Under the pieces are notes generated by a model, which saw nothing but the letters and a program-made list of their open reading frames with translations, was not told the origin of the DNA and did not search any database. Of a stretch of DNA of 64,000 bases, positions 11,007 through 23,577 are shown piece after piece. This DNA is from Acephala macrosclerotiorum (Eukaryota > Ascomycota > Leotiomycetes > Helotiales > Mollisiaceae). The stretch lies in NCBI GenBank assembly GCA_014904845.1, contig MU119233.1:62001-126000 (forward strand), read 5' to 3'. Position 1 is the first letter of the stretch. Every line of letters begins with the position of its first letter. Made by a program: the position numbers and the translations under genes.

Positions 11007-11543
11007 TCAGCGAAAGACAAAGACGAGCATGATCTCCCAATCGACGAGGCAGATTTGCTTACCCTCATGCTCGAGTTCATAATTGTCGAGATCTAGACTC
11101 CTCTCATCATCTGATTCGCTGATATTATCAGCGGGCTCCTCGTGGATTGAACTGAGCCAAATACTGGCATGATATGCCGTCACACCATAGTCCTTTCCAT
11201 TTATCGTTATAATACCTCCAAGCGTTGCTGTTCTCCTAGTCGAAAAGATTAGAGAGACGCCGGGCAAGACAGGCGAATTGCTGTCCACATATGCCTCCGA
11301 TCTCATTTTCCAATCGAGAGCAGGGTAATGTCGCCATTGGGTTCTCAAGGCCCTGGAGAATCCAGCAAACTCGAATTCGGAGTGTTTCTCGGGCTGTTTG
11401 TCTTTTCGGAGAAGCGCAATCACTCGCTTTCTATATAGCTTGCTTGTAGATAATATGACTATTGTTAGCCGTGCTTGTTTCTTGATCGATGATTCCAGAG
11501 CATGAGTTGTGAACACGAAAAAAATCTTGTTTCTACTTATCAT
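11007..11543 (-). CDS. Conserved fungal protein of unknown function, partial
   Basis: An open frame of about 178 codons with features of a protein family I have met in filamentous ascomycetes but cannot name. It has a segment on hydrophobic strands (LTIVILSTSKLYRKRV), a conserved block TATLGGIITINGKDYGVTAYH, then an acidic patch (SESDDERSLDLD) and VDWEI. The G-x-T-A-x-H arrangement faintly recalls the active-site His region of trypsin-like peptidases, but no Ser or Asp partner is visible and I do not claim a function. The frame opens from a non-ATG codon at 11543, and the first ATG inside is uncertain. Upstream minus-strand frames (11708-11975) may be lost exons. The C-terminus ends early after VDW, so it may be truncated or have further exons. 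Confidence 0.4.
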   Translation of the reverse strand: MISRNKIFFVFTTHALESSIKKQARLTIVILSTSKLYRKRVIALLRKDKQPEKHSEFEFAGFSRALRTQWRHYPALDWKMRSEAYVDSNSPVLPGVSLIFSTRRTATLGGIITINGKDYGVTAYHASIWLSSIHEEPADNISESDDERSLDLDNYELEHEGKQICLVDWEIMLVFVFR

Positions 11544-14500
11544 GCACAGACGGACTTCTGCTGATGGAGACGCTGGAATGCCCCTTTCAAGATCGGGCTT
11601 GCTAACCTCGACTATTTTAAAGATAATGGGTGTAGTTTTCTCAAAGGCCGCGAGAGCTATGCCGGTACCAAGTCAGAAAATGGTTTAGACAGCAACGCGG
11701 AGTACAATCAAGTCCTCGAGCAATCTGCTGCGGCCACTCGAATCCTGCGGATCGACGAATCGATAGGTTCGATTACTGGAGAGACCGTATCTTCATCTTG
11801 AAGGGAAGCATTTGACGAGCCTGAGCTTCGTTCTGTCAACCATCGGTAGTATGATGATCGAAAAAAAGTGCAATGGTGGATATTCCGGATTGCAGGGCTC
11901 GTCCTTCTCTTGACCGTCATTTTTGGTCTCATTCAATCTGTGACAGGGACCGTGTCTGCATGGGCAGCACTCCAATCACTCCCACATGGAGGAAGTCCAT
12001 GAAACCGATAAGGTAGCTCTGGTGCTGGTGACTGACAGACGCGAGTTCTCGATGTGAGACTTGCCACCAGTCAATGTTTAGTCTCCGCTGGGATAGTGAG
12101 ATGATACATACATTTCTAAACTGTTATGGTGTGAAGAAAAGGTTCTTGTATCACCTAATGAGCATAAGGAAAATAATTGCAAATCGTCATTGATTTAGCT
12201 GCTTCCTTCAAAGTTGAGAACTAGGCAGTACCGGCCACTTTCAGAATCTGCAAAGTGTCTTTTTGGGTCGAAGGAAGGTAGACATCAGTTCCAATCTCTC
12301 GCGATCGGTCTCAAGGTTGTGCCATCGCGCCCTCTATTCTCAGCTGTGACGATGATCGAACAATGGAATAGAATCGTCACGACGCCCTCCCGGCATGCAC
12401 ACAGCCGAGCATCTCAAATCTGTGCCGACCGTATCTGTCGTTTCTGTGGTGCGAGGCTCGACGAGCTGTATTTGAAAGGTCGGGGTCCAGATGATGTACG
12501 ATCTGCAGCTCTAGGTCGAACGATCTACCAATAGCATCCGTAGCCGCACAGCACGGTCCTGAGAGAGAGCAGTTTGTAGGTTGAGTTTCGGAATATTGCC
12601 TAGCTGTTGATCTTGGATTTATGATCTTCGACACAGTCTCGAGACATCGAAATATGGGGAGCTTTGAGGCGAGGAGACGGGGTAGAGGAGGCAAGCCAAT
12701 CGATGAGGTTCGATGCCAAGGCCGGAAGATTGACAGTTCGAAGCGGACTATGACGACAAGTGGGTGTGGAGCGAGTTTGTATATTGGCATCGAGCTCGAT
12801 TTTGTTGCGATATCATGACGATGTGCTGCTGTCGATGAGAGAATGCGTAACAGGGCGGGAGAGAGATCAACGAGAAAAGAGGAGCGATGACTTCGCCTCG
12901 CCTCGAATTGAATTCTTAATGTAATAACGAAATAATGAGAAACATGGGCAAGAAAAAGAAGAAAACTGAGAGAACGCGAAAAGAGAAGTTCGCAGCACAA
13001 AGTCTAGATATGAAGAAGTGATTTCCGAAGTAAAACTATCGCATAAAATCGAATTTGACACTTGCATTCCAGCGACGCGGCCAGCTTTCCAAATACAACC
13101 ACCAGTTCACGTCTCGAACGCCACAGCCTCCATTCTGTCCCACCTTCCCAAACGCGTGAGCTACAAAACAATAGACTTACCTCATAGTCTAAACATTTCT
13201 CCCCACATTCGTATCACTCGTAGCAATCCACCCACGTGTACCGCTACCTCTGAACTGGGTAAAGCCAGCAGCATCGATTTAGCAATTGGGGAGGCGGTTG
13301 TAACCGCCAATGACAAAGAGGCGGGAGAAGCTTCTATCGAAGGCGTCTAGAAGACGGGATGTGACAGCTGGAAAACGCATCCTGGTGAGAGATCTAGATG
13401 TTGATTCGATGACTCGCCACTCGCAAGTGAGCTTTTCGGTGTTGGTGGGATTCAGACTGCATACTGCAGGTGGTGGAACTGAACATCCCGCTCCCGGTCA
13501 GATGAGATGTCAGGAGAGGTGAATGCCAGCGTACCTTTTCTGCGAGGAGCACACAAGCATGTCTCTCTCTCAGCCTTGGCTGAAATGCTTCTCGCCACGA
13601 AGCTCACAGCTATGTCTTGGGCATTTCTTGATCCTTTCTGGGATGCAGCGTCTCTGATGCTTGAGGAATGAATTTAGAAGCTTGAAAACGCCACATCCTC
13701 GTGCCTCAAGGAAACGCCGCCATTGGTCAAAGCAGCCAAGGCTGAAGATGAGCCTTGGCTAGCCTTGGCAAATGCGACGGCGTCGCGTGAATATCATTTG
13801 ACAGAACCACTCCGAAGTCAAGGCGACTTAGCGGGGAGCATGTGGGGTGAGAGGCGCGTTGTGGCGTTTAATTGACATCTTCATGCTGCATTCAGACTAC
13901 AGACTACTGTTGATCAGAAACATCAGATGAAGAGTTGAGATCTGATGTTGAGACGTAATGGTTATTGTTCTGGTCAGTTGGAGGCAACTCGAAGTTGGTG
14001 AAGAAAAAGAGAACAAAGCCTATCGTTGTGGCGTGCCTGGCAGCAGTGAAGGCGTAAGCGAGCGCCTTTTCAGTTAGCTTCGGACGATCCCTCGGCAGAT
14101 GTCTTGGCGTGGAGAACAACTGCCATCGAGTCCTTGGCCCACGTGCGGAGTCTCTGAATCTCATTGGATGTAGATGACTACCGCCAAGAAACCCAGAAAA
14201 CATACTCTGTTATCGAACGGCGATGATGGGCCTGGCATGCAAACGCTGCAAGGCATCCCACGTCCCAAGACGGAACGAGGTCGTGTGTGTATCTTCCGCT
14301 TCAGCGGGGTCGAAGATAGAGGCGTTTTCTTACTTCTTGTGTGCCGTCAACTCAAGCATCGCAAGCATTCTCCAAGAAACTTGTCCCCGATCGCTCAGAT
14401 ACTGAGTCCCGATGGCCGACGTCAAGTGCGACTTGACTGCGAAACAAGCTGAACATCAATGTGCAATCAGCCCTGAATACGTTCTCCAATCTGCTCGAGG

Positions 14501-15373
14501 ATCAGGATCAGGATCATCAAACGTAACGGTAGGGAGTTGGTACGACGTATGTCGCCAGCGCAACCAGATGAGGAAGGTGTGGGTCATGTTGTGGCCGACA
14601 GCATGTGGTGACACGAAATCGAAAACGCCCTTCTGGAAGCCTTCCTTCTTTGGCTTGTACCCAGATTGTGCATGTGAGTGAATGCTTCCACGACAGCTAA
14701 TTTCGGACCTAGGCAGAATTCGGAGGCGCCCACTCGCATCGAGGCACCAGGTCTGAGTCTTGCCATCTGAAAATTTGGCAGTTTTGAAGAGTAGTTTTTG
14801 AGGTGAAAACGAGAGAGCGCGTGCTCTTATACAGCAAATCCATTGGTTCTCAGTGGGATGATTTGGAAACTATGAACGAGCTCTAGAACGGAAACTTATT
14901 TAGCATTTTGCTGCCACTCCACTTTATCAATCCGCATAGTTGGGAATGGAATAAACTTCCAACTGTTGGCTCGTTCACTAACGGGAGTGTAGCGTGATCG
15001 AGAAGACTATATCGGGGAAGATGTATGGTCTGGATGCGATGTCCGTCAAAAAACGGGTCACAAATAGCTAATATCAGCCGCGGACAGATTGATGTGCCAC
15101 TTGATAGCCACTTACAATTGAAGACGCGAGACGCGAGTGTCCGGTCCTCATGCTGAGGCCAGCCCGTGTGCTGCAACTCTAATTCTTGGCGGCTTCGGCA
15201 GAGCCTAGAACGAGGGTCATCATCCTAGTCCAGTGGGCGATTCAGCATCTGCATACTAGGGTACCCCCCACTAGACGACGCCCAGGCCGGACACTGCACC
15301 CCCATTTGCAAGCCGCGCCTAAATTCAGCTTCTGCAACCTCCTGTGAACATCTGGTAGCACCACGACACTAGA
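11544..15373. other. Long intergenic region, no supported gene
   Basis: About 3.8 kb with only short or unrecognisable open frames on both strands. The longest, minus 12377-13000, is Ser/Arg/His-rich and without motifs. No tRNA, rRNA or repeat was recognised. It includes the distal promoter of the phosphate permease. Undetected multi-exon genes cannot be excluded. Confidence 0.4.
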
Positions 15374-15379
15374 TATAAG
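15374..15379 (+). promoter_or_regulatory. TATA-like box of phosphate permease
   Basis: TATAAG lies 124 bp before the ATG at 15498. A CT/CA-rich leader-like stretch follows it. Seen in sequence; function inferred. Confidence 0.3.
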
Positions 15380-15497
15380 GTGCTCCCGTGGGCCACCCTG
15401 ATTGAGGTTTCTTGTCTCTAGGCCAGCACTCACCCACCAACAACCTCGTCGTCGACAAAGTCAATCAGACAGTCGATCCATCCATTCCCTCATTGCC

Positions 15498-17427
15498 ATG
15501 GCTGCTCCTGTGCAGAAGACCGCGGGTGGAAACGCCGCGTTCCACAACTTCCACAATGATTTTGCACATATCACCGATCCTAATGAGCGACGACGACTTG
15601 CTCTCGCTGAGATTGACAAGGCTCCTTTCGGATGGTACCATGTCCGCGCCTGTGTGGTCGCTGGTATCGGTTTCTTCACTGATTCTTACGATGTATGCCC
15701 CTCAGCCTTCCTCGTATCACAGGCACATATCTGACGAGTGAGACAGATCTTCGCCATCAACTTGGTAACTGCCATGTTGGGAGTTGTCTTCTTCAACGAC
15801 AAGAAATCCAAGGGTACGATCCCACCCAACTCGGACACCGCCATCAAGGTCGCTACATCTGGTGGTACTGTTCTTGGTCAACTCGGTTTCGGATACCTCG
15901 CTGATGTGGTGGGACGAAAGAGGATGTATGGACTTGAGTTGATCATCATCATCTTCGCTACTCTCGCTCAAGCTCTCTCTTCTTCTTCTCGCGCTATTTC
16001 CATCACTGGTCTTATCATCTTCTGGCGTGTGCTCATGGTAAGCAGCCCACACATTCTTTGTTCTTGGTTCAATGCTGACATGTATACCAGGGTATCGGAA
16101 TTGGAGGCGATTACCCCCTCTCTTCAATCATCACCTCCGAGTTCGCTACCACAAAATGGAGAGGCGCCATGATGAACGCCGTCTTCGCCATGCAAGGCAT
16201 CGGTCAATTCACCGCCGCCATCATCGCCTTGATCGTCACAGCCGGCTTCAAGGAGTCCCTCATCACCGGCTCCAAAGCCTCAACCTGCACTGGTGTCTGC
16301 CAACTCGCCGTTGACAAGATGTGGCGTGTTATTGTTGGCTTTGGTGCCGTCCCAGGTTGCATTGCTCTTTACTATCGTTTGACCATTCCCGAGACTCCTC
16401 GTTACACTTTCGATGTTGCAAGAGATGTCGAGAAGGCCGCTGAGGACGCGAACGCGTACATGCATGGAAAGAGGGAGGGTGAGCCGGATGAGATCCGTCG
16501 CGTCACCACCATGGTTCAAGCTTCTCCCGCTCTTGAGATCCCCAAGGCCTCATTCCGTGATTTCCTCCACCACTACGGTCAATGGAAGAACGGAAAGATC
16601 CTTCTCGGTACAGCCGGTTCTTGGTTCTTCTTGGATGTTGCATAGTAAGCCCTCCACCTGCCTTCTCTCACACACTCTTTCAAAATCATGATGCTGACGG
16701 AACAACTAGCTACGGACTCGGCCTAAACAACTCCATCATCCTCTCCGCCATCGGCTGGTCAGGTGGCTCAAACATGTACGAAGTCTACTACCGCAACGCA
16801 GTCGGAAACCTAATCCTCGTCTGCGCTGGGGCAATTCCCGGGTACTGGGTCTCTGTCGCCACCGTCGACACACTTGGCCGCAAGCCCATCCAACTTATGG
16901 GTTTCGCTATGCTCACTATCCTATTCATCGTCATCGGTTTCGCCTATAACCAGCTTTCTGGTCATGCACTTTTGGCGCTGTATGTCCTGGCGCAATTCTT
17001 CTTCAACTTTGGTCCTAATTCTACGACGTTCATTGTTCCCGGAGAGTGCTTCCCTACCAGATACAGATCAACATCTCACGGTTTCTCGGCTGCGTCAGGA
17101 AAGGTCGGTGCGATTATCGCTCAGTGCGTGTTTGGTCCCCTCCGTACCCGTGGTGCGAAGGCAGGTGCTACTGGAAAAGCTGCGACTCCTTGGTTGAACC
17201 ACATCATGGAGATCTTTGCCTTGTTCATGCTTTGCGGTCTCTTCACTACTTTCTTGATTCCTGAGACTAAGCGCAAGACGCTTGAGGAGTTGGCGGGTGA
17301 AGTACCGGGAACACCAAACTACGACCCAGCGAATGGTGGTGTTGCGCATAAGTCGAGTTACAGACAAGGTTCAGAGGATGGGTCGAATGAGATTCGGCCT
17401 GGTACTGCTGCTGAAAAAGTTGTTTAG
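15498..17427 (+). CDS. Inorganic phosphate:H+ symporter, PHO84 type (MFS)
   Basis: Plasma-membrane phosphate permease of the major facilitator superfamily, phosphate:H+ symporter family. Exons 15498-15692, 15747-16037, 16091-16644 and 16710-17427 give 585 residues; introns are 54, 53 and 65 bp. Landmarks: GFFTDSYD in the first helix, MFS motif A as GYLADVVGRKR, GIGIGGDYPLSS after helix 4, PETPRYTF before the central loop, FLDVAYYGLGLNNS after it, DTLGRKPIQ in the second half, and the family signature GECFPTRYRST. Length and motif order match PHO84-type carriers and there is no disruption. The start at 15498 fits the conserved N-terminus (NDFAHITDPNERRRLALAEID). Expression under phosphate starvation is expected from family knowledge; no close CACGTG site was found within 300 bp of the ATG. 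Confidence 0.95.
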
Positions 17428-20400
17428 ATTGTAAAAGTGTTGTTTGGGTTTGAATTTGCGGTTGCAGTGATATCGAATCATTGATTGCAGCGGGGCTCGG
17501 GAACCTGGTTGACGGTTGGTTGGGTTTGAATTGATACCTCTCTCTTTGCGATGTATTATGATATTAGAAGTGGATGGATGGGTGTAGATGCAGCGAGAGC
17601 GTTGTAGACGAATACAATCGTCAATATACACTCCGTCCTCTTCCTTCAGTGATATGACCCTCTCTCCCCACTTGACCATCGGATCTACGCTTGGATCTGC
17701 CCTTTCTGTTCTTGTTCCTCGTTCTCAATTTATTCTCAATTCACCACCTCCCATCCTTTTCACACTCAACACCTCCCAGCCTAAGATGCGCCATGTGACA
17801 CAACACATCCTCCCATACCTTCCACCAAAGTTCCAACTATAAAACCACCCACCCGATCCCCTCACCAAACCTTATCAACCAACAGCACAATGTCGCAGCT
17901 ATCAGGTCGATCATGATTCGTCATCTTTCCTCCCTCCCTTGATTAGAAGTCGGTTCATTCATACTTTTTACGGGAGGGAGTGGGTTGGTCTTTTACTAGT
18001 TTGGTTGGGGACAGGGGAGATTTGGTGGGGGTGGGAGTGGGGGTGGGAGGTTTGCTGTCATATTTTGGGATTCTTTGTTATGTTTTATCCTGGGTTAATG
18101 GGATGGGATAAGGAGGAAGGTGTGTGGAAGCGGAGAGGTAGAGAGGGACGGGGGTTTGTTCTCGAGATAAATTCGGGGTTGATGAGGGCGGCAGGGAGGC
18201 TGGATGAACATCCCCAGCGACGAGGGAGAAGCTAGCCTTTCGCCAAGCCGGATCAATGGGTTGGATTTGAGGATTTGACTTTAGATTTATATTGGCAGTT
18301 TCTATCCCAAATTTCAGGCTTATCTTACCCCGGCCTGTGCTTTCCTCTCTCCATCCTTGCTTTCAAAGTATAAATCAACTCACTTCTCCATTGTTTTCTC
18401 TTCAATCAAAACCACGGCAACTCGATTGTATAACTCTAGTCGCAGTTTCACTTTTCGTGGAACTCAAGTATTCATTGCCTTCGTTCTTGGTTCGTCGGAG
18501 GTTTTATCTCGATTTTTCGTACTTTGAGGTACTGTCCTTCATTCTCTCAAGCCCTATGGAGTGGCGTTTGGGTTCTTGCTATGAAGTTTTACGTCGCCGC
18601 CAAGTAGAAATTCAGTTTTGGAAATTGAATGAGAAAGGAAGTGACGAGTAGCACCTCTACCTGCGCCAGATTCAATCGAGGAAACATGAAGCTTCCTTGT
18701 CCTTGTTCCCCCTACCGTTTCAAATAGGTTTATATGTCAAGTCCACCACTTCTCAGAATGGGCGTCGGCCAATGTAGTATCTTGTAGTTTTACCCCGCGC
18801 GTTTGGGGGTTTGAGGAGATATTTTTGAATACTTTTATACTCTCAAGATCGGTGCGACGGTCTCGCATTTGGGGTAAGTTAGGGTTTTAATCCTGCATTC
18901 ATTCACCTTGCTACATTGTACTTATGACTGTTTTTTCAAGTTACATAAATGCCTCACGCTGTTCATCTTTCCCATTACTCAATCTTCGAATAATTTCAAC
19001 GCCAGCGTGACTTCATGATTATTTAAACTCAAAACACTCAAGAGAAAAGGCACGAAACGAAGACGAGATTAAACTTATTGTTTTTAAGAGAGCAGTATCA
19101 TCGAGTACCTTTCCCCATTCCCACGAAAGCGATGTATAGCTCCGCGTTCCACCCACCTTGATCACTGTTCTCCTTCCGCCTATTATCTTTGCTTGACTTA
19201 TATTCTAGATGATAATAGCTAATGAAACTTTTGTGATTTGTCATTCTGGACATTGCTGTTAGGTTTCGAGTTTCCGCGTGAAATGAAGTAAAAGCCTCTT
19301 CCTAGCTACAATGAAGCCATGCAAAAGGAGCGAGTGCATTTCGCTCGTAGAAAGGAGACGGAAGAGCTTCAGTCGCGCAGCTTGACTTGAGGGCTCCGCA
19401 GCTACTGTGGCCTTGTAGATCTTAAAATCCTCGCAATTGAGTGTTTTGGCGTTTGACTTTCGGCCTTAACGATTGTTTTGTACCTCTAATTCTCTCACAT
19501 GTCATTCGTTCGTTGGCTGGAGTGTCTCGGAGAGAATTTCTTGATTGCAAATTCACTTCACTAATTTCTCTTCAGCTTCAATTTCAACTCACACTTTTCC
19601 ATCTCACCATGAGCTCGATCTATAAGGGATAAATTACACTTCGTTACGTTCTACCTGTTCCGCACCTCTGAGCTCAATATCAAGGGGCTATTGCTCAGGA
19701 TCTGGGACGTTTTCTTCACGAAGTCTAGAAAATTTTTTCTTTTCTTTTTCTTTTTATGCTCAGCTAGGATATACCAGCCTATGCCCATTACCTTCTATAT
19801 TCACAATGCTAGTGCTGGTAGCTTAAGTAAGCGGGGTTGCTGTCATACTGAAGCTTGTTATCAGCCACAACGATTGTTCTCAGTAGTGTAGAATGAAGAA
19901 GTGGAAAAGGACTGGAGAGGTAGGTTCTATCTCCCGCGTAAGATGAATTCGAAGCTGAATATGGCGAAGTCAGTATATTCCAATACTCCTACAATACGTC
20001 CTAAATGTTTCGTCCTACGAAAGCTACAGCTAGTGTTCTGAATTCCTGGATATGAGATGCTGAGCATTTTATACCTTGAAAACCTCGAGTTTCCAAGTAC
20101 CCCTCCTTTTGAACACTTGATATTTGCAAGTTGGATGGCAAATTCACTTTAATCCCTTCAACCGAATGCGCACGTCTTCGTTAGACGAGAGGAATATATA
20201 AATATTCTCTAACTTCTCCGTTCATTCCCTCTTCCGAACCGAACTACAAAGTCGTTGGCCTGTTCGTTACAAGCCTCTCGAGAAGCTAGAACCTCCTCTA
20301 TTAAGTTTGAACTAGATTCTATACATCAATATTCTCCTCGGTGTATAAGAGGAGTACGAGGCCTGGAAGATTTTGAAGAATGAGGATCCTGTTTCGCTGT

Positions 20401-22025
20401 CATCTTAAGAGTTGTTATCAACTACGATTGATAACAAAGATGAAGCAGCTGTTCATCTGTGCATGGGCAACTTGGACGAATTCAGTGAAAGAAAAGGTTC
20501 GAAGTGTATGAAAAAAGAAGATCAGCTTCCATTAAAGCTTGCAATTGGAGGGATCTTCGAAAGCCAGGGGTGGAGAGGGCATCACGATTCGCGTTGCCGT
20601 AATCTATATTGAAAGAGCAATTTGCAGGTCGAGGGCTTTTATGCTCCTACCCTCTCGCCCATAACTTACAGCTCATCACATGACTCGGCTTTACCAACTC
20701 TGCTTGCTTCGCGTCTAATTTACAAGCCTTTCACCAGCCACAAGGCAGATACGCAGTATAAAAGCCTCTCCATCTTTACCGCTCATCTCCGTTTCCAACC
20801 TCCCAACTTGCATATCTCACCCGGTTCACGGACGAGAGCATCCTCAGTCAAATCGCAGGCCCTACCTAGAATCTTCATGCGTGAATATCTGCTTTTCATT
20901 TCGATCGTTAAACATTGCGAGGGTTAGGATTGACAACTTGATTCGATTGAAAGTTTCTGGGCATATTTGCTGTCATTTTGATCCGCCGTCAATTTTCAGA
21001 TGCAGGCTCAAAAAGAGGCGCGGTGGCGAAAAAACTGTACAGGGTGGGATCCTGCAGCACGAGAGGCACTGAATTGTTGGGGCAGATCTGATTCTCGACC
21101 GCTGCCAAGCACGTCCCAGATTCCGAAGAAGGTGAGCCGCAACTGTTTATCCTGTCATATTTTGCGGTTCTGTGCTCGAGTTTTGCGCATGTTTTATACT
21201 CCCAAGTCGCCTTTCTTCTCATTGGATCGAGTGTATTCACTTGCTAGTTCGGAACCAAAACTTAACCTTAAATTTACTTCATTCTTAACTCAGAGGGTCT
21301 ATCATGGCTCCGAGATATAAATTAACCTTTGCTATCAGTCATCTTCGCACTTGCGCCGGACACAAGATTCGTAGCAACAAGACTGAGGGAGAAGACTATA
21401 TCTATCGACACTTGGTCCCGCTTGGTTTGATTTTGCGGAGTTGAATCTGCAGATGTGATTTGAGACGAATCTTCCATGGATGCAATGACGCTGCCCAGCC
21501 ATCACCTACTCCCGGCCGCACGTGGCAACTGCTTAGCTTCCTCTCCATGGTATGGCTTGAGTATTTCATGAACATGGTATGGAATGATGTATTTTCTCGG
21601 GATGCTTTACTCTCTTGGACTGTGAACAGCAGTCGAATACGCGACCCTTGTCATTTGGGTAGCTACTGTCAAGTTTCTAGATGTTAGGAGTGCACGTGAG
21701 ATGGATTCAGTGAGAGATTCAGGTTCTTCTCCGCACTGATATGTGTACAGCCATTTCCCACCTCACTTACTTTAGTATTTTCTTGGCACTATGGTAGCTT
21801 GCTGGTACTGTTGCTGCGGTAGCATTGTTGAAAGCGAGAGTGAGAGATTTATTTTTCAGTCGTACACCTCATCGCTAAGCTCCAGGGGCTCGCTTAGGAG
21901 ATTCAAAGGTCTAAGGAGACTCGTTTTCCCAGGAATAAACAAAAAGGTACACCGATTATGAACAATTTCATAACGAAATCTCCGATCTCAATCAATTTCG
22001 CAGTCTACGCTACCGCGTTTACAAT
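17428..22025. other. 4.6 kb intergenic region without a recognisable gene
   Basis: Neither strand has a frame longer than about 120 codons, and none looks like a known protein. Composition is ordinary, so this is not a RIP block. A promoter-like stretch lies at 17760-17890: C/T-rich, ACTATAAAAC at 17837-17846, then an A/C-rich leader and ATG at 17890. The frame from that ATG stops after seven codons. The region could hold a non-coding transcript or a gene with very short exons; nothing supports either directly. Confidence 0.4.
17838..17845 (+). promoter_or_regulatory. TATA box of an orphan promoter
   Basis: CTATAAAA preceded by about 80 bp of C-rich DNA and followed, some 45 bp on, by an ATG in good fungal context (cagcacaATG). 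No coding frame of note follows, so the product, if any, is unknown. Confidence 0.3.
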
Positions 22026-22829
22026 TCATGCAGAGACTTCCACCTTTTCCTGCAAGAATGCCACCATATCATCAACTCCTTGGGGCTCATTGATCCAGTG
22101 TCCACCGTCCTCATATTCTTTCCAGATCGTCACCACATCTAGGTACTCTAGTGTTCTGTGGAGCAACCTTCCATTGTCGATAGGAACAACGTTATCATCC
22201 TTTGAATGCGATAGGAACGTAGGAGTATGTAACGCTGACTCCCCTGTTGCGATCAACTGATTAGATGAGGTAGCTGTATCGCATTCTTGCATTTTGAGGA
22301 TTGAGTGAATGTTCTTCAAAGTATAACTCCGCCCAAAATGTCTGGCATAGTCCGCAACCCAGCCCTGGAGCGGTAGCCAACTGCACAATCCGATAAACCC
22401 TCCAAGTCGCACTTGTCCGTATAGCATCGCCATTATCGCAGTTGCGCTTCCTTGACTGATACCACCCAGAATGATGCGTGACGCGGGAACTGATGTTATC
22501 TCATCGCGGATAATACCGAGGATGTCTTCGATGCTTTCTCTCAGCCCATCAAGTTGAATTTCTTCCTTTTCTTTCGGGTCTTCGACAGACCAAATGTCGA
22601 ACCATTGTGGCATTTCACCTCCGAATCGTGCTGATTTCCGCGGTTTGGAGGTGGGGAAGACCCATTTGACCGTAGGGAATATCTCAGGTAGCGTTCGCTC
22701 GTCTGATGCTTGACTCTCGAAAAACTCCGACGCAAACTCAGAGGCAATGCTGTCACGGCCGTGGAGGAGGATGATTGTATGGGTATGACTGTTGGTCAAA
22801 GGGGCGACTATGTATGGTGTGCTTGCCAT
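22026..22829 (-). CDS. Phospholipase/carboxylesterase family serine hydrolase (acyl-protein thioesterase-like)
   Basis: Alpha/beta hydrolase of 267 residues related to the acyl-protein thioesterase family (PF02230-like). The nucleophile is Ser125 in GGISQGSATA, the acid is in SHSKDDNVVP (Asp211 or Asp212) and the general base is His244 in DGGHWIN. LLHGR at 21-25 supplies the oxyanion-hole region. The start is the ATG at 22829; the upstream frame is open but without another ATG. There are no introns. Members cleave thioester or ester bonds, for example palmitoyl-cysteine. This one has an acidic and charged insert (VEDPKEKEEIQ) before the helix that precedes the nucleophile, as in fungal paralogues of unproven substrate. 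It is probably cytosolic, as no signal peptide is seen. Confidence 0.88.
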   Translation of the reverse strand: MASTPYIVAPLTNSHTHTIILLHGRDSIASEFASEFFESQASDERTLPEIFPTVKWVFPTSKPRKSARFGGEMPQWFDIWSVEDPKEKEEIQLDGLRESIEDILGIIRDEITSVPASRIILGGISQGSATAIMAMLYGQVRLGGFIGLCSWLPLQGWVADYARHFGRSYTLKNIHSILKMQECDTATSSNQLIATGESALHTPTFLSHSKDDNVVPIDNGRLLHRTLEYLDVVTIWKEYEDGGHWINEPQGVDDMVAFLQEKVEVSA

Positions 22830-23114
22830 GTCGCATTCGGGTAGTGTATCGGAAACTCCTTGTAAAGGAAATTCTTGAGTGCGTGAGGTCGTGAGACTAG
22901 GTTTGTGCAATATTGAAGGAGGTTCTACGAGAATCTAAAGTTTGATAAATAAGGAAGTGTGATCCCAGCCCAAAAGGAAATGCGCTAAGTCCGGGCGGGT
23001 AAGCGAATTTCCAGTATGAACCGCAAAGGGGGGGCGTGTCACGTGAACTATGCAATGCTTGACGGGTATCGAAACAGCCATTATCTGACTAGCTCAGGTG
23101 ATCGGTAATCAGGG

Positions 23115-23577
23115 CTAAATGTTGCCTTTCTCAAGTGAAATCGCGTTCATCGTCAGCTGGTAATGGTGCAGCCGCTCCCTTTTCGGCATCTCGTTGGGAT
23201 TAGTCTCGCTCTTCCTTGGCGTGCCGTCTGGATGCATCCTCTCCACTTCATCCTTCGTGAGCCACATTTTTGAAGGATATTTCTCAGCCAGTTTGAGCTC
23301 GAAGAGAGTGTCGGGATACATCTTCCGCCGAGTGGCTTCATAAAATCCCTCAGGTGAATAATCAGGCTCATCGTTTTGCTCTTCTCTACGAGTTCCCGAT
23401 ATCCGTTTCTGTTGTCTGGCCTCTGGACGGATGGTTCTTATTCGCGTCAACTGAGCTAGTATTTTGAGGGCTCAATCGAGAGGGTGTATTGTCCTGGTTG
23501 GTAACCTGCTTGGCGGCCAGGTGGTCGGTGAGTGCAGGTCTGTTGGTGCTATCAAGGCCATTCATATTTTGGTTCAT
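23115..23577 (-). CDS. Hypothetical protein, two exons
   Basis: I do not recognise this protein. ATG at 23577 (MNQNMNGLDST) opens exon 1 (23506-23577). An intron at 23451-23505 (gttacc..gctcag, with a tactag branch-like site) joins in frame to 23115-23450, giving about 135 residues. The product is hydrophilic and charged, rich in K, R, E, P and M, with segments DYSPEGFYEATRRKMYP and MWLTKDEVERMHPDG. It has no signal peptide or membrane segment. The long second exon with balanced composition suggests a real gene, but homology is needed to confirm it. It is divergent from the HET gene, 610 bp away. Confidence 0.45.

Noticed and set aside
12690..12750. GTTCGA-type strings considered as tRNA B-boxes (also near 20500)
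   Set aside because: No matching A-box or acceptor-stem pairing was found at the proper distance, so no tRNA gene is called.
12377..13000. 207-codon minus-strand open frame
   Set aside because: It starts without a convincing ATG context, is Ser/Arg/His-rich, has no motif, and has overlapping frames of similar length on the other strand. Probably chance.
18292..18651. 119-codon plus-strand frame in the gene desert
   Set aside because: It opens from a TTG, not an ATG, and its composition is low in acidic residues and unlike a normal protein.
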